NCBI RefSeq assembly: GCF_000184685.1
Contig: NC_014830.1
Span: 1,488,001 to 1,552,000 of the forward strand
Length of the DNA: 64,000 bases
Direction: 5' to 3'
DNA from: Intrasporangium calvum DSM 43043
GTDB taxonomy: Bacteria > Actinomycetota > Actinomycetes > Actinomycetales > Dermatophilaceae
The notes under the pieces were generated by a model, which worked only from the letters and a program-made list of their open reading frames with translations, was not told the origin of the DNA and searched no databases. Both the position numbers and the translations under genes were made by a program. Shown in pieces: positions 1 to 8,105 of the stretch (position 1 is its first letter; each line of letters starts with the position of its first letter).

Positions 1-31
1 GCCGCGGTTCTCCGCATGGAGGGCCGCCCAG

Positions 32-111
32 GCGGACGTGGTGGAACTGGCAGACACGCAGGATTTAGGTTCCTGTGCCTCGGCGTGCGGGTTCGAGTCC
101 CGCCGTCCGCA
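32..111 (+). tRNA. tRNA-Leu (anticodon TAG)
   Basis: Acceptor stem GCGGACG pairs with CGTCCGC (104-110). The anticodon arm is CAGGA-TTTAGGT-TCCTG, giving anticodon TAG. The T-loop reads TTCGAGT and a short extra arm is present, as in tRNA-Leu. Discriminator base is A at 111 and no CCA is encoded. Confidence 0.96.
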
Positions 112-140
112 CTCTCGTGCACGATCGACGAAGGAGACCC

Positions 141-614
141 GTGAGCGACCGACTCCAGCCCGGTGACCAAGCCCCCGACTTCACCCTGCCCGACGACACC
201 GGTGCGACCGTCCGCCTCAGCGACTTCCGCGGTCGCAAGGCGATCGTGTACTTCTACCCGGCGGCCATGACACCGGGCTGCACCACGCAGGCGTGTGACT
301 TCAGTGAGTCGCTGGAGTCGCTGCGACGTGACGGCTACGAGGTCCTCGGCATCAGCAAGGACGAGCCGGGCAAGCTCGCGAAGTTCCGTGAGCGTGACGC
401 ACTGACCATCCCGCTCCTCTCGGACGAGTCGCTCGAGGTGCATCGCGCCTACGGGGCGTACGGCGAGAAGAAGCTGTACGGGAAGACGGTCGAGGGGGTC
501 ATCCGGTCCACGTTCGTCATCGACGCGGACGGGGTCATCGTCCATGCGCTCTACAACGTCAAGGCGACGGGACACGTCGCCAAGCTTCGACGCGACCTCG
601 GTCTCGCCGTCTGA
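141..614 (+). CDS. bcp: Peroxiredoxin, Bcp/PrxQ type (thiol peroxidase)
   Basis: A 157-residue cytosolic thiol peroxidase that reduces hydrogen peroxide and organic hydroperoxides. The thioredoxin-fold signature [17 protein letters not shown] carries the peroxidatic Cys and a second Cys five residues on, the PrxQ/Bcp arrangement. The start is taken as GTG at 141 because AAGGAGA lies just upstream (131-137). Longer readings of the frame would run into the tRNA-Leu gene. The length matches the family (about 155). It stands alone downstream of the tRNA. The next gene, on the same strand, is 57 bp away and functionally unrelated. Confidence 0.93.
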   Translation: MSDRLQPGDQAPDFTLPDDTGATVRLSDFRGRKAIVYFYPAAMTPGCTTQACDFSESLESLRRDGYEVLGISKDEPGKLAKFRERDALTIPLLSDESLEVHRAYGAYGEKKLYGKTVEGVIRSTFVIDADGVIVHALYNVKATGHVAKLRRDLGLAV

Positions 615-671
615 CCCCTCCTTGGCGAAGCCCCGACTAGAGTCGACAGCAGCCTGCCGAAAGGAATCGTC

Positions 672-929
672 ATGACTGAGACCGCACGCATCGAGAGGGA
701 CATCGAGGCAGCCCGGGCGCGCCTCGAGGGGACCGTCAACGAGCTGGCCTACCGCGCCCAGCCCAAGGTCATCGCCGAGCGCCAAGCCCAGAGCCTCAAG
801 CTCAAGCTCAACGAGGCGACGCACACGCCCGACGGTGATCTGCGGGTCGAGCGGGTCGGCGCCGTCGTCGCCGCCGTGGTGGCCCTGGTGGTCGTGACGG
901 CGCTCATCCGACGGCGCGGCCGCCGCTGA
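672..929 (+). CDS. DUF3618-type small membrane protein
   Basis: An 85-residue protein. The N-terminal half is a charged helix beginning IERDIEAARARLEGTVNEL, the typical DUF3618 pattern. A single hydrophobic segment at about residues 60-78 (VGAVVAAVVALVVVTALI) and a short RRRGRR tail follow. The helix is predicted to be cytoplasmic and anchored by the one C-terminal membrane helix. AAAGGAA before the ATG at 672 serves as ribosome binding site. Actinobacterial relatives often sit near small membrane and envelope genes. The molecular function is unknown. It probably shares a transcript with the GroES-like gene 29 bp downstream. Confidence 0.75.
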   Translation: MTETARIERDIEAARARLEGTVNELAYRAQPKVIAERQAQSLKLKLNEATHTPDGDLRVERVGAVVAAVVALVVVTALIRRRGRR

Positions 930-958
930 CCTGTCCCCGTGGAGACCAGCACACCCAG

Positions 959-1318
959 ATGAGCAAGACCACGTCGCCCACCGCGTCACGCAGCGGATCG
1001 GCAGCCGGTAGGCTGCCGATCCGCATGCTTCATGACCGGCTCCTCGTCAGCCTCGAGCACGAGGGCGAGCGCCGCAGCGGAGGCGGCATCCTCATCCCGG
1101 CCACGGCCACCGTCGGCAAGCGCCTGGCCTGGGCCGAGGTCGTCGCGACGGGCCCGACGGTGCGGCAGGTCAAGCCCGGCGACCGGGTGCTGTTCGATCC
1201 CGAGGAGCGGGCCGAGGTCGAGCTGCAGGGTCACGACTACGCCCTGCTCCGCGAGCGCGACATCCACGCCGTCGCGGCGTCCCGCGTCGAGGACGGCCAG
1301 ACCGGGCTGTACCTCTGA
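959..1318 (+). CDS. GroES-like co-chaperonin family protein
   Basis: A 119-residue protein with a GroES beta-barrel: PIRMLHDRLLVSLEHEGERRSGG (mobile-loop region), GILIPATATVGKRLAWAEVVATGP and VKPGDRVLF, all conserved in order. It differs from canonical GroES by an extra 20-residue Ser/Thr-rich N-terminus and a C-terminal extension, and no groEL lies beside it. It is therefore probably a GroES paralogue rather than the main co-chaperonin. A GGAGA 13 bp upstream of ATG 959 is a weak ribosome binding site; translation could instead begin at the internal ATG at 1024 (MLHDRL). Confidence 0.8.
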   Translation: MSKTTSPTASRSGSAAGRLPIRMLHDRLLVSLEHEGERRSGGGILIPATATVGKRLAWAEVVATGPTVRQVKPGDRVLFDPEERAEVELQGHDYALLRERDIHAVAASRVEDGQTGLYL

Positions 1319-1385
1319 GGCCCCGCGGTGGCCCTGGGGCCGACAGCGAGGGGTGGCGAGCGCCCGACGGGACCGCTCGATGCAG

Positions 1386-1416
1386 AAGAGGCCTCCCGCA
1401 GCGCGGGAGGCCTCTT
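1386..1416 (-). terminator. Hairpin terminator after tRNA-Lys
   Basis: A perfect 14-bp inverted repeat (AAGAGGCCTCCCGC, loop AGC) lies 7 bp beyond the 3' end of tRNA-Lys and between it and the convergent GroES-like gene. It can terminate from both sides. There is no long T-tract, which is usual in this GC range. Confidence 0.75.
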
Positions 1417-1422
1417 CGGAAG

Positions 1423-1495
1423 TGCGCCGCCAGGGACTCGAACCCCGAACCCAGTGATTAAGAGTCACTTGCTCTGCCAATTGAGCTAGCGGCGC
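1423..1495 (-). tRNA. tRNA-Lys (anticodon CTT)
   Basis: On the minus strand, acceptor GCGCCGC pairs with GCGGCGC and the anticodon loop is CTCTTAA, giving CTT. The GGTTCGAGTCC T-arm is intact. Discriminator is A and no CCA is encoded. Confidence 0.96.
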
Positions 1496-1520
1496 AACGA
1501 GGGGAAACATTAGCAGGCGG

Positions 1521-1910
1521 CTAGGGACGCGACAAAATCGACTCCGGGCTCACGGAACCGGCCTTTTCGCGGCGTTCTCGGTGCTTCCCGCGGACCAGGA
1601 GGAGTGCCCCTCCGAGCATGAAGGCGAGGTAGGCGAGCAGACCCCCCAGGTGCTCGTCGTCGGTCACCTGCGTCGAGGTCCCCTGGGGTGTGTTGGTCAC
1701 CGGCTTGGGGTCGCCGGTGCTGACGATCCCCGGGGCTGGCAGGCTCGTCGGCTGGCCGTCCGCAGCCAGGCCCAGCACGGTGCCCGGGCGAGGGCCCCCC
1801 GCCGCCGGAGCCGCGAGAGCGCTGCCCACGAGCGTCAAGGCGAGGCTGACGACGATGAGGCCGACGATGATCCCGACCGTGATCTGCTGCATTCGCTTCT
1901 TGCCCGACAT
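1521..1910 (-). CDS. Hypothetical two-helix membrane protein
   Basis: A 129-residue protein not matched to a named family. MSGKKRMQQ is followed by a strongly hydrophobic N-terminal segment (about residues 10-33, ITVGIIVGLIVVSLALTLVG) ending in an Ala-rich stretch. Then comes a Pro/Thr/Gly-rich extracytoplasmic linker, a second hydrophobic segment near residues 90-106 (LLAYLAFMLGGALLLV) and a basic RGKHRERREK tail. Topology suggests two membrane helices with both ends in the cytoplasm. ATG at 1910 is chosen because upstream codons run through the 13-bp repeat and motif copy at 1938-2036 and look non-coding. The ribosome binding site is weak. Confidence 0.65.
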   Translation of the reverse strand: MSGKKRMQQITVGIIVGLIVVSLALTLVGSALAAPAAGGPRPGTVLGLAADGQPTSLPAPGIVSTGDPKPVTNTPQGTSTQVTDDEHLGGLLAYLAFMLGGALLLVRGKHRERREKAGSVSPESILSRP

Positions 1911-1937
1911 CACCGGCCCATTGTGGCGTATCGCACC

Positions 1938-1989
1938 GGCGCGGTCGGGAGGCGCGGTCGGCAGGCGCGGTCGGCAGGCGCGGTCGGGA
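1938..1989. repeat. 13-bp tandem repeat, four copies
   Basis: Four consecutive 13-bp units GGCGCGGTCGG[G/C]A lie upstream of the small membrane protein gene at 1910. A length-variable minisatellite is likely. Confidence 0.85.
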
Positions 1990-2017
1990 GGGACGGCAGG
2001 GAGGCGGACAGCGGGAC

Positions 2018-2036
2018 GAGCCCAAGCGGCATACGG
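2018..2036 (+). repeat. 18-bp dispersed motif (family A), copy with one inserted base
   Basis: GAGCCCAAGCGGCATACGG, intergenic between tRNA-His and the gene ending at 1521. It has one extra A relative to the consensus GAGCYCAGCGGCATACGR. Confidence 0.85.
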
Positions 2037-2048
2037 TGCGAAAAGAAA

Positions 2049-2080
2049 GATCCCCGCACGTGCGGCCACGTGCGGGGATC
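2049..2080 (-). terminator. Rho-independent terminator of tRNA-His
   Basis: A perfect 14-bp stem (GATCCCCGCACGTG, loop CGGC) lies 3 bp downstream of the tRNA-His CCA end. On the minus strand it is followed by CTTTCTTTT (2041-2049), a real T-tract. The stem core resembles the CCCGCACGTGCGGG palindromes at 47.6 kb. Confidence 0.9.
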
Positions 2081-2083
2081 ACC

Positions 2084-2160
2084 TGGGGTGAGTGACGGGA
2101 CTTGAACCCGCGACCACCTGGACCACAACCAGGTGCTCTACCAGCTGAGCTACACCCACC
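2084..2160 (-). tRNA. tRNA-His (anticodon GTG)
   Basis: On the minus strand the tRNA carries the extra 5' G (G-1) opposite C73, acceptor GTGGGTG/CACTCAC with one G-U pair, anticodon loop TTGTGGT (GTG) and an encoded CCA (2084-2086). Confidence 0.96.
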
Positions 2161-2250
2161 AAGTCGCTGCAGACAGCGACGCCAATCGTACAGGCTCCGG
2201 GGGAGTGCTCGTGACACCCCCGGTCGCCGACCGCGCCGAGGTCCGATCGG

Positions 2251-2886
2251 TCAGTGCTCGACCACGTGGCTCTCCGCGAGCGCCTTGGCCGTCGCGCTGT
2301 CCGGGCCCGGCTGAGGGACGAACACCGCCTCGCGGTAGTACCGCAACTCGGCGATGGACTCCTTGATGTCAGCCAGCGCCCGGTGGCCACCGGACTTCTT
2401 CGGGGCGTTGAAGTAGACCCTCGGATACCAGCGCCGGGACAGCTCCTTGATCGACGAGACGTCGATGATCCGGTAGTGCAGGTGTGTCTCGAGGTCCGGC
2501 ATGTCGCGGGCGAGGAAGCCGCGGTCGGTCGCCACGCTGTTGCCGCCCAACGGCGCCTTGCGCGGCTCGGGGACGAAGCTGCGCACGTAGTCCAGGACCA
2601 GGGACTGCGCCTCCTCGAGCGTCACCCCACCGTCCAGCTCGTCGAGGAGTCCCGACGTCGTGTGCATGTCGCGCACGAACTCGTCCATCTGGTCGAGCGC
2701 AGCGGCCGGCGGCCTGATGACGACGTCGACGCCCTCGCCGAGGACCGTGAGCTCGAAGTCCGTGACGAGGGCAGCGACCTCGACGAGCGCGTCGGTCCGG
2801 AGGGACAGGCCGGTCATCTCGCAGTCGATCCAGATGATCCGGTCGGAGATGGCGCGCTGGTTGGGCGAGTCGTTCGTCGTCGTCAC
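2251..2886 (-). CDS. orn: Oligoribonuclease (3'-5' exoribonuclease, DEDDh)
   Basis: A 211-residue cytosolic enzyme that degrades 2-5 nt RNA fragments and linear c-di-NMP products. The exonuclease motifs are all present: Exo I IWIDCEMTGL near the N-terminus, Exo II with NSVATDRGF, and Exo III HRALADIKESI with catalytic His. GTG at 2886 is preferred: TATGGT (2893-2898 on the minus strand) sits exactly 6 bases upstream, which fits a leaderless mRNA, and the family starts about here. The upstream frame to 2925 lacks a binding site. It is divergent from the PrsW gene. Confidence 0.93.
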   Translation of the reverse strand: MTTTNDSPNQRAISDRIIWIDCEMTGLSLRTDALVEVAALVTDFELTVLGEGVDVVIRPPAAALDQMDEFVRDMHTTSGLLDELDGGVTLEEAQSLVLDYVRSFVPEPRKAPLGGNSVATDRGFLARDMPDLETHLHYRIIDVSSIKELSRRWYPRVYFNAPKKSGGHRALADIKESIAELRYYREAVFVPQPGPDSATAKALAESHVVEH

Positions 2887-2892
2887 CGGTCC

Positions 2893-2898
2893 ACCATA
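2893..2898 (-). promoter_or_regulatory. -10 hexamer TATGGT, leaderless start of orn
   Basis: TATGGT followed by 6 bases and the GTG start, so transcription would begin at or next to the start codon. Confidence 0.55.
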
Positions 2899-2925
2899 GA
2901 GGCGCGGGCCGACAGGGTCCTGCAC

Positions 2926-2931
2926 TAGCCT
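2926..2931 (+). promoter_or_regulatory. -10 hexamer TAGCCT, leaderless start of prsW-like gene
   Basis: TAGCCT followed by 6 bases and ATG 2938. There is no Shine-Dalgarno sequence. It is only 27 bp from the oppositely oriented orn hexamer. Confidence 0.55.
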
Positions 2932-2937
2932 GCGGTC

Positions 2938-4116
2938 ATGACTTCAGGGGATCCCGTCGGAGGGCTGGAGCGGTTGGAAGCCCGCGAATGGAGCCGTGAG
3001 CCGAACCCCACATGGAGACCCGTGCTCCGGAGGATCCTCACCGTCGGCGTCGCCACCGCGCTGCTGCTCGGGTCGCTGCTCATCCTGCTCGGGATCATCG
3101 GCGGCCAGCTCGAGACCCGTGTCGCCGTCCTGGCCGGCCTCATGGCGATCATCCCCCTCGTCATCATCGTCCCCACGTACCTCTGGCTCGACCGTTACGA
3201 GGCCGAGCCGGTTCGCTACCTCGTCTCCGCCTTCCTCTGGGGTGCGCTGATCGCCGTCGTCGGAGCCTTCTGGCTCAACACCCTCGGCCTGGTCCTGCTG
3301 GTCGACGCCAACTGGGTCGATCCGTTCGCCACCGGCGCGGTCTACCTCGCACCCGTGACCGAGGAGACCCTCAAGGGAATCGGGATCTTCCTCATCTACC
3401 TGCTGCGCCGGCACGAGTTCGACGGGATCATCGACGGCATCGTCTACGCGGGGCTCATCGGGGCCGGTTTCGCCTTCAGCGAGAACATCCTCTATCTCGG
3501 TCAGGCCTACACCGAGATGGGCAACGAGGGCCTGACGGCCACCTTCATCGTCCGCGGGTTGATGGGCCCCTTCGGACACCCGCTCTTCACCTCGCTCATC
3601 GGGATCGGCATCGGGATCGCGGTGTCGTCGCGCAGCACGGTGGTGAGGTCGCTTGCCATCCTTGGGGGCTGGGCCTGCGCGGTGCTGCTCCACGGGGCGT
3701 GGAACCTCTCCGCGATCGCCGGCATCGAGGGTTTCCTCAGCGCCTACATCACCTACCAGGTGCCGCTCTTCATCGGCTTCATCGGCTTCCTCGTCTGGCT
3801 GCGCCGGCGCGAGGGCCGGCTCATCGGACAGCACTTGTCGCCGTATGCCGACGCCGGGTGGCTCACCCATCCTGAGGTCGGCATGCTCTCGCACCTCGGC
3901 ACCCGACGGGCCGCGCGTGCCTGGGCTCGGCGCCGCGGCGGCCTTGCGGCGCAACGGTCCATGGACGCCTTCCAGGACAGCGCCAGCGATCTGGCACTGC
4001 TCCGCGCACGGCTCGTCCACGGCACCGCGGAGCGCGATGCGGCCCGACGAGAGATGGTCCTTCTCGAGGCGATCACGGCACACCGCAAGGACTTCATCGG
4101 TACGCCGGTGCTGTGA
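2938..4116 (+). CDS. PrsW family intramembrane metalloprotease
   Basis: A 392-residue polytopic membrane protein with about eight hydrophobic helices between residues 30 and 290, then a 100-residue cytoplasmic tail. It shows the PrsW/CPBP-like glutamic-type motifs in order: EETLKG (EExxK, near residue 141), FAFSEN in a following helix, GPFGHPLFTS and LLHGAWNL with the conserved His residues. PrsW of Bacillus cuts the anti-sigma factor RsiW, but the substrate here is unknown and no sigma/anti-sigma pair is adjacent. The tail (about residues 290-392) is basic and helical, ending in a possible coiled coil. It starts leaderless at ATG 2938. Confidence 0.85.
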   Translation: MTSGDPVGGLERLEAREWSREPNPTWRPVLRRILTVGVATALLLGSLLILLGIIGGQLETRVAVLAGLMAIIPLVIIVPTYLWLDRYEAEPVRYLVSAFLWGALIAVVGAFWLNTLGLVLLVDANWVDPFATGAVYLAPVTEETLKGIGIFLIYLLRRHEFDGIIDGIVYAGLIGAGFAFSENILYLGQAYTEMGNEGLTATFIVRGLMGPFGHPLFTSLIGIGIGIAVSSRSTVVRSLAILGGWACAVLLHGAWNLSAIAGIEGFLSAYITYQVPLFIGFIGFLVWLRRREGRLIGQHLSPYADAGWLTHPEVGMLSHLGTRRAARAWARRRGGLAAQRSMDAFQDSASDLALLRARLVHGTAERDAARREMVLLEAITAHRKDFIGTPVL

Positions 4117-4218
4117 GCCGGTCCAGGTCGTCCCAGCTGGTGGGAACGCGTGAACACGCTTGGTGGGCAGGGCTGCTGGGCACGGCTGGTGGGGAAGGGC
4201 CGGGCCCTCGCGGTCGAG

Positions 4219-4294
4219 TGGCGCCCCCGGCAGGACTCGAACCTGCGACCAAGAGATTAGAAGGCTCTTGCTCTATCCGCTGAGCTACGGGGGC
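4219..4294 (-). tRNA. tRNA-Arg (anticodon TCT)
   Basis: On the minus strand, acceptor GCCCCCG/CGGGGGC, anticodon loop CTTCTAA (TCT) and encoded CCA (4219-4221). The closing pair of the anticodon stem (C31-U39) is mismatched, while the rest of the cloverleaf is intact. The 4117-4467 stretch otherwise holds only this tRNA and a family-A motif copy. Confidence 0.94.
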
Positions 4295-4376
4295 CGGCCC
4301 GCGTCGGGCGCTCCTATGATAGGCGGGAGCCCGTCCTGAATCGCCGCCACCCACTCCCTGAGGCGGCGAGGAGAAC

Positions 4377-4394
4377 GAGCCCAGCGGCATACGA
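4377..4394 (+). repeat. Family A motif, exact consensus
   Basis: GAGCCCAGCGGCATACGA, intergenic, 74 bp before the first dynamin-like gene. Confidence 0.9.
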
Positions 4395-4467
4395 CCCGCG
4401 TGTCCCTCCACGACCGAAGCACTGATGAGTTTTGATTGGTCCACGGGGACACGAGAGGATGTGGCGC

Positions 4468-6174
4468 GTGTCTGGTTCAGGGGAAGGCGGTGCGCGGCTG
4501 CTTGCGGCCGTGACGCGGCTTCGTGATGCCGTCGATGCGGCTTCGCTGCCGGTCGACGTGGCCCGGGTCGGCGACGCCCGCACCGAGCGGGAGCGACTAC
4601 TGGACCAGCTCGACGACTACGTGATCCCTCGGCTGACCTCGCTCGACGCCCCCCTTCTCGCCGTGGTCGGGGGCTCGACCGGAGCCGGCAAGTCGACCCT
4701 CGTCAACTCGGTCGTGGGGCGGGAGGTCTCGCTGCCCGGCGTGCTCCGACCCACGACACGCTCACCGGTGCTCATTCACCACCCCGAGGACGCCGGCTGG
4801 TTCTCGGACCAGCGTGTCCTGCCGCGGCTCGCGCGGATCACCGGGAAGCACTCCTCCTCCGACGGCCCCGGGGCGGTGCGCCTCGTGAGCACCGACGCGA
4901 TCACCCCCGGGCTCGCTCTCCTCGACGCGCCCGACATCGACAGCGTCGTCGCTGCCAACCGCGACCTGGCGGCCCAGCTCCTGGCCGCGGCGGACTTGTG
5001 GATCTTCGTCACGACCGCCGCGCGCTACGCCGACGCCGTTCCCTGGGACCTCCTGCGCCAGGCCTCCGAGCGCGGGACCGCCGTCGCCGTGGTGCTCGAC
5101 CGGGTCCCGGCCGAGAGCCTGGACGACATCCGGACCCACCTCGCGGCCATGCTCCGGGAGCAGCGCCTCGACCAGGCTCCGATCTTCACCATCCTCGAGT
5201 CGCCGCTCGAGGATGGCCTGCTCCCGGCCGCCCAGACCCAACGCCTGCGCGACTGGCTCGGCGCTCTCGCGGGCGACGCCCAGGCCCGCGCCGACGTCGT
5301 GCGCCAGACCCTGACCGGCGCCCTGGCTTCGCTGGACTCCCGCGCCGCGACGCTCGCCGAGGCCTCCGAGGTCCAGGTCGAGGCCGCCGAGGCGCTCGTC
5401 GACACAGCGGCAGGGGCCTACGACGACGCACTCGCCCGGGTGCAGGAGGGAATGCACGACGGGACGCTGCTGCGCGGCGAGGTGCTCGCCCGCTGGCAGG
5501 AGTTCGTCGGCACCGGCGAGTTCTTCCGGCAGGTCGAGTCAACGGTCTCCCGCGTCCGCGACCGGGTCACTGCCTTCTTCAAGGGGGAACCGGCCAAGGC
5601 CGAGCACCTCGGCGAGGCGCTCCAGACCGGCGTGGAGGCCCTCGTGACCAACCGGGCCGACCTGGCGGCGCACTCGACGGCCCGGACCTGGCGCGACCTA
5701 CCCGGCGGCAGTCAGCTCCTCGGCGCCGCGCCGGCGCTGCTCCGCTCGAGCGCCGATCTCGACGCCCGCACCGCTCGGCTGGTCCGAGACTGGCAGGGCG
5801 ACATTCTCGAAATGGTCCGCAACGAGGGACGGGACCGGCGCACGACCGCCCGCATCCTGGCCTACGGGGTCAACGGACTCGGCGTGGTGCTCATGCTCGT
5901 GACCTTCGCCTCGACGGCGGGGATCACCGGGGCCGAGGTCGGCATCGCGGGCGGGACGGCCGTGGTGGGGCAGAAGCTCCTCGAGGCGGTCTTCGGGGAC
6001 CAGGCGGTTCGGGAGCTGGCGCGTCAGGCCAGGGAACGCCTCGCCGAGCGGGTCGCGGCGCTCTACGCCGCAGAGCGGGCGCGCTACGAGGAGGCGGTTG
6101 CCACGCTTGCCGTGCGGGCCGGTCAGGCAAAGGAGCTCGAGCAGGCTGCCGCGGACGTGAGGTCCGCGCGATGA
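4468..6174 (+). CDS. Bacterial dynamin-like GTPase, first of pair (DynA-like)
   Basis: A 568-residue GTPase with P-loop GGSTGAGKST (Lys near residue 75), switch region LLDAPDIDSV (G3) and VVLDRVP near the expected G4 position. A long helical region with AEASEVQVEAAEALVDTA follows. Near residue 475-500 a hydrophobic hairpin (GVVLMLVTFASTAGITGAEVGIAGGTAVVG) is a likely membrane-association paddle, then a helical tail. GTG 4468 is chosen because GAGAGG sits 9 bp upstream; TTG 4432 and ATG 4459 are alternatives. Its stop overlaps the start of the second GTPase (ATGA). This tandem pair resembles Streptomyces DynA/DynB, membrane-remodelling proteins at division septa. Function here is inferred. Confidence 0.8.
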   Translation: MSGSGEGGARLLAAVTRLRDAVDAASLPVDVARVGDARTERERLLDQLDDYVIPRLTSLDAPLLAVVGGSTGAGKSTLVNSVVGREVSLPGVLRPTTRSPVLIHHPEDAGWFSDQRVLPRLARITGKHSSSDGPGAVRLVSTDAITPGLALLDAPDIDSVVAANRDLAAQLLAAADLWIFVTTAARYADAVPWDLLRQASERGTAVAVVLDRVPAESLDDIRTHLAAMLREQRLDQAPIFTILESPLEDGLLPAAQTQRLRDWLGALAGDAQARADVVRQTLTGALASLDSRAATLAEASEVQVEAAEALVDTAAGAYDDALARVQEGMHDGTLLRGEVLARWQEFVGTGEFFRQVESTVSRVRDRVTAFFKGEPAKAEHLGEALQTGVEALVTNRADLAAHSTARTWRDLPGGSQLLGAAPALLRSSADLDARTARLVRDWQGDILEMVRNEGRDRRTTARILAYGVNGLGVVLMLVTFASTAGITGAEVGIAGGTAVVGQKLLEAVFGDQAVRELARQARERLAERVAALYAAERARYEEAVATLAVRAGQAKELEQAAADVRSAR

Positions 6175-7901
6175 GTCCGATCAGACGAGGCAGGGCCAAG
6201 GTCAAGGCGCCCACTGCGGCCGAGCTCGGGGATCGGACGACGGCGCTGTCCCTGGCCCTGGTGTCCGGCGCGGACGAGCTCGACCCGACAGGGGTCGACG
6301 AGTCCCGGCGGGTGCTCGACCGCGCGCACGAGCGGCTGACGATCGCCGGTGACCACACCGTCGTGGCGCTCGCCGGCGCGACCGGCAGCGGCAAGTCGTC
6401 ACTCTTCAACGCCCTCGTGGGAGAACCCATCGCGACGATCGGTGCGCGGCGTCCGACGACGGCGAAACCGACCGCCGCCGTATGGGGTCACTCCGACGCC
6501 TCAGAGCTGCTCGACTGGCTGCACGTCGACGCCCGCCACGTCGTCGGGTCGGCGCGGTCGGAGGGGCCAGCGCGTCCGGACGGCTCCGAGGGCTCGGGCT
6601 CGGAGGGGGCGGACGGCCTGGAGGGTCTCGAGGGTCTCGATGGTCTCGTCCTGCTCGATCTTCCCGACTTCGACTCGCGCGAGCTCTCGCACCGTCGTGA
6701 AGCCGAGCGCATTCTCGAGCTCGTCGACATGTTCATCTGGGTCACCGACCCGCAGAAGTACGCCGACGCGCGCCTCCATGACGAGTTCGTCTCTCTCATG
6801 GCCCACCACGACGCGGTGACCCTGGCCGTGCTGAACCAGGCTGACCGGCTCGACGGCACCGCCGTCAAGGCGCTGCGACAGGACTTCACCAAGCTCCTCG
6901 AGGCCGACGGCATCCACGACGCGTCGGTCCTCGCGACGTCGGCGGTGTCGGGGGCAGGAGTGCCGGAGCTCAAGCAACGGCTCGCCAACGCCGTTGCGGG
7001 GCAGGCTGCCTCGCGGCAGCGGCTCAACGCCGATGTCGTGGCTGTTGCCCGTCGGCTGCGCCAGGGTGTCGCAGACGGCGAGCCCTACGTCGGACGGCTC
7101 GACCGCACCCAGCTCGACGCGTCGCTCGCTCGGGCGGCCGGCGTTCCGATCGTGCTCGACGCAGTGGCCCGCGACTACCGCCGCGAGGCCTTCGCCCACA
7201 CGGGCTGGCTCTACGCGCGGTGGACGCGGGGCTTCGCAGCGGACCCCCTGCGCCGCCTGCGGCTCGACCGCACGGGAGGGCGGCCGGCCATCCCGGTCGA
7301 CATCGATGGTTCTGACGTCCGCGCGGTGCTCGGCCGCTCGTCGATCCCGGCGCCGACGCCGTCCGCCGTGTCCGGTGTCGAGCTGGCGACCCGGAGCTTC
7401 GTCACTGACGCCTCCGAGGGGCTCCCCGTCCGCTGGGCTCAAGCGGTGGAGGAGGCGGTCGCGCACGGCGACGGCTCGCTGGCGGACGCGTTGGACCAAG
7501 CGGTCGTCGGCACCTCGCTGCGGGCGCGACGGCCCGTGTGGTGGCTTCTCGTCAACGTCATCCAGTGGGTCCTGGGACTCACCGCCGCCCTGGGCGTGAT
7601 CTGGCTCGCCGTGCTCTGGGTGCTGGGGCTGCTCCAGATCCCCGCCCCAGAGACCCCGGCGGTCGGCGTCCTACCAGTCCCGGTCCTCATGCTCGGCGGG
7701 GGTCTCCTGCTCGGCGTCCTCCTCGGCCTCCTGTCCCGGTGGTGGGCCAAGGTGGGTGCGCGACGTCGGAAGGCCGTCGTCGGCAAGCGCCTCTTCGAGG
7801 CGGTGGCCCACGTCGCCGACGAGCGGCTCCTCATCCCGATCGACGAGGTTCTGGACCGCCACCGACAGACCCGCGAGCACCTCGACCGCGTCCTGGGCTG
7901 A
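6171..7901 (+). CDS. Bacterial dynamin-like GTPase, second of pair (DynB/YfjP-like)
   Basis: A 576-residue protein, translationally coupled to the previous GTPase by ATGA overlap. P-loop GATGSGKSS has Lys75, G3 is DLPDFDS and G4 is NQAD. Between the P-loop and G3 lies a low-complexity Gly/Ser/Glu insert (PDGSEGSGSEGADGLEGLEG, about residues 137-156) that is unusual for a G domain. Two membrane helices near residues 445-475 and 495-520 (WWLLVNVIQWVLGLTAALGV; PVPVLMLGGGLLLGVLLGLL) precede a helical C-terminus. It is expected to act with its neighbour at the cytoplasmic membrane, since bacterial dynamins commonly work as heteromeric pairs. The exact process is not shown by the sequence. Confidence 0.82.
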   Translation: MSPIRRGRAKVKAPTAAELGDRTTALSLALVSGADELDPTGVDESRRVLDRAHERLTIAGDHTVVALAGATGSGKSSLFNALVGEPIATIGARRPTTAKPTAAVWGHSDASELLDWLHVDARHVVGSARSEGPARPDGSEGSGSEGADGLEGLEGLDGLVLLDLPDFDSRELSHRREAERILELVDMFIWVTDPQKYADARLHDEFVSLMAHHDAVTLAVLNQADRLDGTAVKALRQDFTKLLEADGIHDASVLATSAVSGAGVPELKQRLANAVAGQAASRQRLNADVVAVARRLRQGVADGEPYVGRLDRTQLDASLARAAGVPIVLDAVARDYRREAFAHTGWLYARWTRGFAADPLRRLRLDRTGGRPAIPVDIDGSDVRAVLGRSSIPAPTPSAVSGVELATRSFVTDASEGLPVRWAQAVEEAVAHGDGSLADALDQAVVGTSLRARRPVWWLLVNVIQWVLGLTAALGVIWLAVLWVLGLLQIPAPETPAVGVLPVPVLMLGGGLLLGVLLGLLSRWWAKVGARRRKAVVGKRLFEAVAHVADERLLIPIDEVLDRHRQTREHLDRVLG

Positions 7902-8105
7902 CCGGTCCCAGCCCCACAGGTCGCACGCTGCTCGGGGCTCCCGTCCCGGTCTGTGGCCGCACGGTCCACATCCCCTGGTGGGGACGACCCGTCGTCCACA
8001 GGTCGGGGGCTGAGCCTGACGGGTCCGAGCCCGGCGAGGCACCGTGGTCGGGAGCGGCAACAGCCGTCGCGAGCGACCCGCCCTCATCGGCAGGAGGAGA
8101 CCAGC

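Noticed and set aside
3841-3853. GTATGCCG in the PrsW-like gene as a family A copy
   Set aside because: Only the first eight bases match; the rest diverges.
4998-6170. Long upstream extension of the second dynamin-like gene
   Set aside because: It is an off-frame reading of the first GTPase; the true ATG at 6171 overlaps the preceding stop.
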